Source: Apostichopus japonicus | Lineage: Eukaryota; Echinodermata; Holothuroidea; Aspidochirotida; Stichopodidae | DNA: 64,000 bases | Assembly: GCF_037975245.1 (NCBI RefSeq) | Contig: NC_092565.1 | Location: 14,473,499 to 14,537,498, forward strand | Direction of reading: 5' to 3' | In this document: positions 29,001 to 41,000 of the stretch, in pieces | Layout of the letters: each line of letters starts with the position of its first letter | Numbering within the stretch: position 1 is the stretch's first letter | Program-made: the position numbers and the translations under genes | Notes under the pieces: model-generated | Told to the model about the DNA's origin: nothing | The model's input: only the letters and a program-made list of their open reading frames with translations | The model's database searches: none

Positions 29001-32000
29001 GAAAATTTGTCTGGCATGATGATTTCCATAGTCTGTAAGATCAACCCGAACATTCCAAACCGGTTTTGAGTGGTACCTTGCATATTTAATCTGGGTCAAT
29101 GCTACGCTAATGGGCATTTGGGCCATATTTGGGGGCGTCTGGCGGGCCCTTAGCAGCAGAAAATTTGTCTGGCATAGGCCATTCAGTACTTTGTGGCATT
29201 CATGCATTAAGTTGACATTGGTTTCAAGTGGTACCTCGTTCGTTTGATCAGATGCATTTTTTTAGGGGCCCTTCTTGGACGTCTGGCGGGCCCTTTGCAG
29301 CAGAAAATTTGTCTGGCATGGGCCATTCAGTACTATGTGGCATTCATGCATTAAGTTGACATTGGTTTCAAGTGGTACCTCGTTCGTTTGATCAGATGCA
29401 TTTTTGGGCCCCCTTTAACCGGCCCCAGGGGCCACATGCAGCAGAGCGACCACGGCAGACATCCACTTTTGGATATACTGGGTTTTTCCACAAATGTTCC
29501 AATACTCAGATATTGGTACCTCGTTCGTTTGATCAAAGTGCACTGGGCTGCCGGTCTATATGGGTACTATTTATAATAATCTCTTTTCAAAATACATGTA
29601 TAGTAAGAAATTTAATTAACTATTATTACATATATACATGGAATACAGGAATTTAATTAACTAATTATACACATATACATGACGCCCTAAGTGAATTTAA
29701 CTCTTTTCACAACACTTTAGGGCAAAACATAGCATAAAATAAACTTAGGGCGACATTGGCGATAAAGCAGGACAGGCTTTTTTCATCCCTTGCTCTGAAA
29801 AGTACTTATTTTGTGTCAGCTGGTTCCTAAACTGACCTTCATGACTTATCCCAACTGATGTATTCCAGGTCTGTAGAGAACAATTGAAACTGATATTGTC
29901 AATCCAGTGCAACTGCTTAATTGCTACAAATAATGCACTTGCTACAAATATAAGAATACAAATAAATACAAATAAAATACAAATAAAAGAAGATAATTTG
30001 CCAAATCTGACTCTCTCATCAGGATTTGTAAACCACATAATATATTGTAACCCACAGACCTGTCTTAGAAATTCAAATTTCCAAATTGTAGATGTCCATG
30101 CATGCACATCTAAAAGTTTACCTTCAATGGTGTCCTGTTGCATGAGCCACGTACGGCCATTAGACAAGCCAAGCCTTATGCTATAAATATGAAAAGTTAC
30201 CAGTCTAAATGATGTATCAGATGGCACCAAACAAATTTGGGGCAACCTACAGTAGCTTGCTATGCAATATGGTTTTTTTTCCATAATTGTTGATGTGAAA
30301 CATGTCTTCCAATCCAAGAAACATTTGAATGCAAATATTTAAATGAGCTTTAGCCCTCAAATAAAACAAAATACCTCACTCTGGATGCAAATATTGCATT
30401 CACCATGAATTCAGAGATTGCAATAACTATCTGAGTCAGTGAATTCAAAGACTGCATTCAATGCAATATGTATTGTTATCAATCCACCCGAAGTAGCCGA
30501 GAATCAATAAATAAGATAAAACACTCATTGTATGCTATAATGGATAGGCCTATGCTATCTTTATTTAATGATGTACTCTTCAGTAGGAGGGCAAGGTCGT
30601 AAAAGGAAGAGTAACAGAGGAAGAAGCCACATATATGAACAACGGGCTAAGTGTCATATTACAGTGTATCAGTGTGCAGAGCGAGCGCCGAGTATAGCAT
30701 ATAGATGTGCCATACTCGGTCATCATATCACACATTATGAATGCAATGATCATGCATGGGTGACCACATAATAGCAGTTAGAGTTGATTTGAATCAGTGT
30801 GTAGTTATTGATTTAGGCATGATTGTGCGAACTTGCATCTATAGTACAGGTGGCTGAAATTTGTTTGTATACCTTTTGTAGGCCTTTATCTGTGACATCC
30901 CAAACAGTTATGATATAGATTAGGCAGCAACTATGTAGAAGGTACCTTTTTTTTTCTTTTGGAAGACTCAGTTTTGAAGTGTTTGTTTGAAATCAGCAGA
31001 TATACCAAAAGTTTTCTTCAGAATGTTAAATAAAAAGAACAAATTTTTAATGCTGCCAAAGAAGGGGCTGATGCTGAGCATTTATAATGTATTCCAATTG
31101 GTGTACTTGGTTCCTTACTAAATGTAAAAGAATTCTACACAATATGGTCTAGTTTGTGTGTATTTTGGGTGTGTAAACACTTGCTTCTGTACACAGTAAC
31201 TCATTGGATCATGTTATACTTTGCTTAGTAATGAGTGAAGCTGCCTGTAGTTTATGGTGCTGACCACATGGAGTTAGCTAATAGCCTTGTTCACATGTAA
31301 GAACATACCAGTACTTCAAGTCCACAAGGGCGTTTTAATTCCCGTAATGTGAACTCTCGGGTACTCGTACTTCAAGTATGCTTGCGGTCTTAAGAATAAT
31401 CCCCCTTTCGGGTAGGTGCATTTGTACGTACGTAGGTGCATTTGTTTGTATACGTACCAGACTGTTGCCTTTTTAAGAGATTCGACCAAATGACGCTATA
31501 CATAAGGTAACCCATTGACTTAATTTGTTTTAACGAATTCGGCCAACACTGCAGAAAAGCCGCCTTTAAAATTGTGAGATAAAAATAAACTGAAGGACAG
31601 TCCATTTAAGATCTAATCAAATTTTATTCTCACAGATTTTTAATGAGACCAGAATCGTTAGTTTCATGCATATTTTAAAACTGAATTCTGTTCTGTTCTG
31701 TTCTGTTGCCAAGGTATGGAACCTAAGAGGGCTAAACTCACTAAGTTGAAAAACAAGTTTTCAGTTCTTTAAAGGCATTGAAGTCTCGCCCCAAACCGCG
31801 TGCCACACTCTGAAAATGTTAACTTTCCGTCGCTTGCAAGTGAAGTGTTCTGCTTGTCGCTACAAATTGCAGACACTCACAGTAATGAAACATGATACCT
31901 TGTTATCTTTAGCTGGACCTGAGATGTCCATCGCTGTACCGTTTGTACACTGTGCTGTGGGTATTGACCGCAGCTGTATGTACTGACTGTACACTAGTGT

Positions 32001-35000
32001 CTAATTACCAAAGGTAGCAAGCTGTGTGCATATTTTCTGGGATCAATGGTGGTGTCTAACACTTCTGTTACACCTCATTCGAAACTAGGTCAGATTGACC
32101 ATCATCATACTAAGTGTGAAGATAATCAAACATTTGGTTGCAAAGACTTGCCATTTTTAATATTATGTTATGTTAGGCCCTATACCGTGGGCCCAGCCAT
32201 CAATATCTCATATAAACTCATTCTCTCCAACATAAAAGTCAATCCAAATTTTTATTCTTGAAATATCATGTTTAAATGCCAACTGTCACACACCTTCAAC
32301 ATCAGACCATAAGCAGAATGCGATATTTTTACAATAGTGGTTTCGATGTCATATATATGCTAATATTTTTACCTACATGGCATTCAGCAATATACAAATA
32401 ATGAATGGTTATGAGTGCAATATAGTGCAAATATTTCATGAGTTGAAAGATGGAATGTTCCATTCAACGAGGCGCAGCCGAGTTGAATGGAACAAATTAC
32501 CAATGAAAAAAGTGCTATCAAAAAAGTATAACCCATGGTTCTATTTCATAGAGTGCAATAGGGCGGATTTTGCATGCAATCGACGAGCAATTGACCAATC
32601 AAATGGCCGGAATATAATTAGGTGTTGTATAATACCATATATTCTGATTGGAAACAAGTTAATGTCATCCTTTAAATATCAACTATGTGATATTTCACTA
32701 TTGCAATAATTTTCACATATATCTGAATTAAATGTAAAAATTAATATTTAAGGGGTGCATGTAGTTGTAGCAATGTCATGTATTTATCAAAGAGTATTTG
32801 AAAGGTTATTCTGAGTTATTTACTGCAATAACACACTATATACTAGCCCTACCCATTCATGAATAATAAAGTTACTGAAAATATTGACTTTACAAACAAA
32901 CATCCACTTGTCACTTATGAGATTATATCTTCATTTTTTTTATTGTGGTAACCTTTTAGCCATGGGCACTCATGAATATTATGATGAGATTATTATGATC
33001 AATTTACATCACTATACCATGTATGATAATTGATAATCAGTGGCCTGTTTTCATGTTCAACCAAGTCAGCATGCTATACATCCCAACTTCTCATCAAGAA
33101 TCCAGTATGCAACAAAGAAGAAATAGACCAATGACGATTTTCCTCCAGGAAGATCTGATCTAGTCAAACCTTAATCTCATCGTTTCCTCAATATCATTTT
33201 TTGTTAATTCTAGTTTAATTTATGAATAAACATTAGCTAGTTGTGCACATCGACTGACTTATTACAGTATATGTTATGTTGTTCCTTTTTTTACAACCTT
33301 TGTTTCAAGGACACTGAACACAGGTTTGTGGCCTAAGGCAACCCCCCCCCCCCCCCACAAGCCATAGGTTCTGAGACAAAGCAAAATAAATACTGTCAAT
33401 ATGGATTTCATTGGATCTATACTGTACCTAAGGCTAACACAACACAATGTGAGTTATGTCTACTATAGGCTAGCTATGTACATATATACGATGAACTGTA
33501 GCAGTTAGGTCTACAGTATATGGAATGAAAACACTAATTGTAGAACCAACGTGACAACGGTGACATGATGTAGTTATAAAGGTGAGCTTTACGCATCTGT
33601 AAAGGGTCATGACCCTGGACACCATCAAAGAGTGTATTCTCCCCTCCTTTTCCCTGGAAATTTAGAATTTACAATTCATTCAATTTCACACGCCGTCATG
33701 CTATGATAATTTTGCATAATATATGGTTGCACCTATCCATGAAATGGCAAATAAAGATTGTTTGATTTTATTGATAATTGAACAATTGTGCAGGTATGCA
33801 AAATATGTTTACCAGATTGGAGTTAAAAGTTATATGGGTGAGAATATTACAATAGTGTGACTGTATATACAGTATGTATATCATACTGTGATGACAGAAC
33901 CATGGCACTCATCCCAGACGTGCTTGTACAAAGTCCAAGATATTCTCAGATCAAGATAACTTGACAATGTAATGTTCTGATGACTTAAGTAACCGGCCAA
34001 AATACTGTACGCAAAACAAAAACTAACAACGAAAATTACAATTTATTTTATGATTACAACTACAAACTGTAATTGGTGGGGAGTACAGTGGGTGGGGCAT
34101 ACAACAAAAACGCAAAACAAAAGTTAACAACGAAAATGACATTTTTTTTATGATTACAACTACAAACTGTAATTGGTGGGGAGTACAGTGGGTGGGGCAT
34201 ACAACAAAAACACAAAACAAAAGTTAACAACGAAAATGACATTTTTTTTATGATTACAACTACAAACTGTAATTGGTGGGGAGTACAGTGGGTGGGGCAT
34301 ACAACAAAAATGCAAAACAAAAGTTAACAACGAAAATGACATTTTTTTTTATGATTACAACTGCAAACTGTAATTGGTGGGGAGTACAGTGGGTGGGGCA
34401 TACAACAATTTTCCTCCCAAAAGTGTAGTATATTCTACTCAAGTCGAACTCAATTCAGTTTAAGTGATATAAATTTGACTTCAGTAAAATGTATTCCACT
34501 TGCGTGACACAAAATTCCACTTACATAGAATACAAATGTTCCAGTTTACTTAAGTGGAATGCAATGTCACTTAAGTAGAATTGTATTCCACTTAAGTAGA
34601 ATATAATTTCACTTAAGCTGAATTGAATTCTACTTAATGGAACCGGTATTTTATTTAAGTAAAATAGATGGCCTATTTTACTTAAGTGAAATATAATTCC
34701 ATTTAAGTAGAATTGAGTTCTTTTTACATAGAACTGAATTTGACTCAAGCATACGTAGTACTATTTCACTTAAGTGAAACTGAATTTGACTTAAGTCCAA
34801 TTCAATTTCACTTAGGTAAAAGTGAATTCTACTTATAAGTCAAATATATGGCCTATGAATGTAGTAGAATGCATTTCACCTAAGTAAAAATAGGGGATAA
34901 TGTAAGAGTTGAAATGGCTTGCCTTAGGGTTGAAGCCTCCAGAAGCATCGGCATTTAGTCAGAAAGAAGAGTTACTGTTAAAATCTCACAGCCCTTTTGG

Positions 35001-38000
35001 GCATCGAGAGGGCAAATTCCCCGAAGCTGCATCCGCATTTCTCGTTCTCTCATAGTGAGTTTAAAGCAAAAACGTACTTGCGAGAGAGAGAGAGAGAGGT
35101 ATTCAAAATCTCTGGAATGTATTTCAAATAAGCTCTGAGTCTGAAGGGGGTCCAGTTTGACATGGATTGCCCCCAGTTCACCTTAACCCTGTCACTGTGT
35201 CTCTTTTAATTAGTGTCAGTTATCTTTCTTACTTTTCAGAAACCAAGTCGACCACACATTGTTTTCATCTTAGCAGACGATCTCGGTTGGTCAGATATAG
35301 GATACCACGGTAACGCTGTTCACACACCCTTTATTGACCAACTGGCAAACACGGGTGTTAAACTCGGAAATTATTACGCACAGCCAAATTGTTCACCATC
35401 CCGGGCCTCCTTTCTCACAGGAAAATATTCGGTAGGACTTAAAGCAGCATTTTGCGTCCTTTCTATGATTTTTCTCAAGCTCACTGACTCCACTATGCCA
35501 TAACGACATACATAACTAGCTTATCTATTTAAATCTTACTTCACATGGTGGCATAAAAGTCGAAAAATTTGCAACTTTCAACTTTGTTTTTCTCCAAGAT
35601 ATTTACCGTTAGAACCCAATAAACCTCGCCCATAATATGAATATTTAAACACTACGAACGTCATTGACCAATGGGCCTATGTAATGCAACACCATGCTTT
35701 ACTTGTGTACAGTCTATATGGCAGTTGTACCAGGGAGTTCCATACATCTCCCTGGTTGTACCAACGCAAAGTCTTGAATCTATTTTTAGCAACGGCTCAT
35801 AACTAAACCTGCATCTCTGATTGGTTGAATTCAAACTAGTGGGTTTGGCGGAACTGTATGCGATTAATTTTAACAGTGGAATTTGTCGAGGACACTCTTC
35901 TCATTATCTGCAAATATCCTTAATTACTCGCCAATTAACGTTGTTGGCAGGAAAAAAACTTGGCTAATATCTTAGTTTGCTGTTTTGTGATTGATATATG
36001 TAAAAAAATCGATGGACATGTCAAAAAAGTAGAAAACGGCGACCCAACGCAAAATGCTGCTCTAACTGTTTTCTGCGTCCTCACTTTAATGTGTTCTTTC
36101 GATTGTTTTAATTATTAATTAATTATACCAGACCAGACTGAAAAAGATATTTCACCGACAGGATTAGGAACTTATGTACAATGTTACTGAAGAAGTAAGG
36201 TGGTGGTTGGGGTGGAAGGGGAGGGGAAGGGGAGGAGAGGCTCGGGGGAGGGGAGGGGAGTGGAGGGGGAAGATACACTAATGATAACATTCCGGGACTG
36301 CTCCCATGCAGTGATCAACCCAGCAATATTAGAATAGTGTAGAAAATGACTCCATGCATGACTTTAAGCATATGACACATCCAGAAATAAATAGCGGGTT
36401 TGCAGATATCAGCCAAATGTTCAAGTTGAGAATTGTTGTAGTTCGATACATTTTTTCACATATTGATGTTGACAATATTAATAGCCTGCCAAATCTGTTT
36501 GATTTAGATATCTCATACGGTAACTTCGATATGATATCGGTTTCGATGATAATCGTAACCTTTGTACTCATGCATGCCGATGCGTGTGTATGCGTGGGTT
36601 TGTTTTGTATTCTGACTGAGGACCTGGACAAAAAGACTTTCCAGGTCCTCGGCTGTGATTTCTAAAGAATCACCCTGTCCTGGCAAGAACCCTATTGTTT
36701 TTGGTGGAGGTCAAAGGTCATTTGTGGTCACCATGCAAAGGTCAATTTTTTGGAAACCTTGTGAACACGATATCTCAAGAAAGGAAGCTTGGACCTATCC
36801 TCATATTTAGTATTAAGTTGTGACACGTTAAGTACAAGAAGTCTATTGTTTTTGAAAGATCAATTGACAAATTTTAAGATTTTTAAACATTTTGTGTCCC
36901 AGTAGTACCATAGGCTAACAGAATATAGATACGATTATTGTATATGACGTCCGTTTGAAACCTACATTAGACACAAATTGATTTTCCATCGCCATCGTCG
37001 TCTCTATATTGATTTGTTCAAAGACAAGATTGTTACAATGAACTATTTCAATTTTAGTAGTATACGTATACCTGTGCTCTTATCAGTTCAATATTGATCT
37101 GTATTGTTTCAAATATTAAAAGAAACGAAAAGACTTGAATACATATGGTTTGATGATTGCCATGACAACAGAATGTAATAACGTATCTTATTCCAGGGAT
37201 CTTTAGAAGGATATTCCAGGGTTATATTAGTTGCTGTTACCTAAGATAAATGATGGACACTTGTTCCCGGGACTACTAAAAGCATTGAATGATAAATGTA
37301 TATATGAAGAAATCGACATAATAGCATAAACAGATATTCAAAACATCTGTACATCTGGTTAGTCTTTTGGTGTTCAATAATATATAATGTGAATGGGCTT
37401 GACACCTTCAATCGTTTCAAACATTTTCAAGTTTTTATAAAAATGTTCACCGCATGATATGCAAGGGTAGCCTATACCAACCAGACAACAAAACTGCAGT
37501 GTGGTTTCAATGATGCTACATGAATAATCTTTTATGCATGTGACACACCAGGCTGTAGGATATAGCCAGTATAAACAACATTCTTAATTTAAGTACTACC
37601 GCAAAAAGCATTGAGATATGACAAACAATATTCACATTGGCAGCTGATGACAGAGATGGAAATTTTTCTCGTATTTAACATACAGTTTTATCTCTACCAA
37701 AGACAACTGGCTTCTTCCAGGCGCGGTGGAACGGAAAAATTATTGGGGGGGCTAATGTGTGGAGACTATCTAAGCGGAGCGCCACCATCAGTTGGCGTGG
37801 AGCGTACAAGAAAATTTTGGGTTTTTTCAAACCCCCTAGATGGCCGGAAACGGCACTTCCCGAGTGTTTTATGCTGCGAATACCTAGCCCTAAAATGTGG
37901 GTCTCAAACCTGCAATATCTCAGAATTTACTTCGCTCCTCGCTTACCTGTCTCCTCACAACCTTAGCACCTCATTCTACCGTGCCTATAAAGTCCTGGTA

Positions 38001-41000
38001 AATAAATAACACTGTGCGCCCTCTATGACCGGACCCCCCTTCCGGTCCCTCCTCCTTTTTCATTCTACCATTCCAAGTGCCTACACGCATATTTTTCTTG
38101 TGGATAGTTTCCTTGGAAATTTGTCTTGGTTTTCTTCGACGATCGCCGGAAGTTTTTTAGCTTCGGATCTTTAGAAGTTTGACAGTCCTTTCCTGACCGA
38201 TAAGTATCCTTTTTATCAAAAAGGGAGGGTTTTGGGGACTGTTTTCGTAGTGCGTTTCCTCCTCGGGTTGGTTTGGGGCGGGGTTAGCAGTTCCGCGAAA
38301 CTGCCTAGGTTCCCGCCCTATTCCTCCCCACGCTGAGGCGTGTTGTTGTTAGTGTGTTTTCATAGCTTGTTTACTCGCTTTCTTCCCCCCAATTAGTTTT
38401 CTCTCGTCCCCCTTTTGGGGATTCATATTTTCACTCTTTTTGTATGTATTTCTCGCTCTCTCATTTTCGTTTCAGCTTGCATTTTCTTGTTAGGCCACCC
38501 CGTAGCGTTACCTTGTTTACCGTTGCTAGGTTACGCTACGCTCCACCCAAGCCTAATTCCCTTCCTAGTTCTCCCTTCTTACGTTAAGCTTCTATTGTTG
38601 TTCATTTATCACTAAGAAGTAATCTTCCTTAATCCAGTTATTCAGCATGTCACGCAATCCATTGAAGTGCATCAACTGCTCTATGTTTCGCCCAGGCAGA
38701 GCCTGGGACGAACACGACCTTTGTCCGAAATGCAGATCCTGCACTCGACGAGACCCCTGCCTGGTGTGTATTAAGTTTACACCAGCTCAGTGGCAGGACA
38801 TCGACCTGTGGCTTGAGGGCTTACGTAGCAAGCTCCAGGGAAGGCTGGACTCGATCCCGAGTGCAATCGGGGCGCCGGAGGTTTCAGGAATAACGGGAGA
38901 TAGAGAGGAGGAGGGAGTAGTAGAGAGAGAGGTGGAGGAGAGTGGCCAGGAGAGGGCCGAAGGAGAGAAAGAGGTAGAGAGAGAGGAAAGAGAAAGAGAA
39001 AGAGAAAGAATTCCCCTAACGGCCCCGGCTACGTCCGGATCAGTTACGGCCAGAGGGAAGGGCAGGAGCAAAGGCAAGGCTCCTGCCAAGAAAAGACCTC
39101 CGAAGCAGAGCCGGCCGTGGGAGGCTCGGGTCCAAAAGAGAGAGTAACCGAGGGGACGCGGAGACGGAGCCGGTCCCGTTCCAGGGAGCCGGACAGGGAG
39201 CCGGAGAGGCGGGTTCCGACGGAGATCCCGGCCCGAGAAAGCAGGGAGAGAGAGTCCTCCCGCCGACCCAGAAGGGAGAGATCGGGGTCGCATACAAAAT
39301 CCCCAAGACGGAGAGAGAGGAAGAGATACTCTCCAATCTCCGACGAGTCCTCGGACTCTTCCGACGATGGATACAGAAGATCCAAGAGGAGGCGCCGGTC
39401 CCCGAGACGGCACCAGGAAGAGGAGCCAGCTTGGCTATCTAAACTCACCGGCCTGCTACGGCCCCTGCTGGAGCAAAGGACGTCCACAGTAGCCGACGTG
39501 GCACCGGGCCCTACCAGCCCCGTACCGACCATGACCCCACAACCGGCCCCGGACCCGGACGCTCTGGATTGCAGAGCGTCGGTGAATCTTTCCGGCTTGG
39601 AGGACGAAGGGGAGCCCATAGATCCAGATCCTCTCGACTACTCTGGAGGACAGCTTTGGCCACAATTACGAACCGGAGGAGGCGCCCGTGACAGGAGGAG
39701 CCCTCCCACAGGAGCTAATAACACGGGCGGCAGACATATTTAGACGACACCTGGGGTTCGAGGAACCCGAGACGCAACCGCAGAAGGCGGGCCGGGTATC
39801 AAAATTGACAGCGACCGGCGAAGCGTCATATAAGCCCAAAACTACCGTACCAGTAGACGCAACCTGCTATGACAGATTTGAGGCCATTGCCAACAAGACC
39901 AAGTGGACGGCCTTCCCGGCCAGGGCCGATAGAGCGGTCAGGGTACCTGACGAGGCCTGGAGGGACCTATTTAGATCTCCAACCATCCCCCAGGAGGCCA
40001 AGGAGAGGCTAAAAGCCGAACAAGGGGCCTCATCCACACACGTGTTCAAGACCCCGGACCAGAGGAAGCTAGAAGAGCTCTTGGTAGAGGTGGACATGGC
40101 AGCCCGTTCGGGCATGAAGTTCGCATCGGTACTAATGCTATCAGCCGAAGTCCTCATGCGACACCACCAACAACTACCTGAGGACAGCAGCCAAGTATCC
40201 AGGGACGAAGCGGGCCAGCTCCTCCTGCTGCTGGGCCCCCTCGTCAGGCTCGCGTACGATCAATTTGCTAGGATCACTACCAGGTCCGTAAAGGCCCGTA
40301 GACAAAACATCGTCTCCGCCATCCATTGGCCTTCGACGGAGGCTAAGGACAGAATGTTGGAACTACCAATCCTCGGGGAAGACCTTTTCGCGGGCTGCTT
40401 CCAAAAGAAACTGCAGGAAGAGGTGGCCCGAAGGGAGACTCTGGCCAAATCAGAATTCCGACCCCCACCTACCCAGAGAACCAGACCCTTCCGCCCGAGG
40501 GAGAGCAGAGCACCTAGAGGAACGAGAGCAGCACCCGCCAAATCTATGAGCAGAGGAGCTCTCAGAGGCAGAAGCCGGGGGGCAGCCTTCCGTCCGACCC
40601 GCCCCTGGGCCCCCAGAGGAGGCAGAGGCTCGACGTCGACCAGACGGGACAGTGACCGCTCCTCCATCCGACCAGCGTTCGCCGCCCGGCCCTAGGGGTG
40701 CCCACCTCACTGCGGCCATTCCGCCGGTGGGGGGAGACTATCAAACTTCTCCCAGCAATGGGAATTTATTGGCGGGGACAAGTGGGTGTTGGACACAGTC
40801 AGACACGGGTACAAAATAGAATTCTCCTCCAGCCCACCTTTCGGGGGCGGAGGAAGGCAGACACTCACACCCACGGACCCCGTCAAACGCTTAGCCCTAG
40901 AAGGGGAAATTCTGGCCCTGCTGGCCAAGCAGGCAATTACAAGAGTTCCGGAAGAGACGGGACCGCTCTTCCGGTCCTCCTTCTTTCTGACCAAAAAACG

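Larger units (their letters stand above)
22463..35239 (+). other. Sulfatase intron 1 (12.8 kb)
   Basis: Holds a (TA)n tract (22967-23045), AT-rich unique sequence to 25435, the satellite and foldback at 25436-29760, a minus-strand ORF at 29745-30282, a 13 bp stem hairpin at 32456-32494, a 100 bp tandem array (34010-34409) and a palindromic CTTAAG minisatellite (34436-34890). No other coding exon is supported. The very long intron makes the exon 1 assignment the least certain join in the gene. Confidence 0.7.

Noticed and set aside
34023-34442. Overlapping Cys/Val-rich minus-strand ORFs
   Set aside because: Produced by the 100 bp tandem array.
38787-39619. Long minus-strand ORFs opposite the DIRS Gag
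   Set aside because: Shadows of a GC-rich, Arg/Glu/Ser-biased Gag sequence; no family resemblance.
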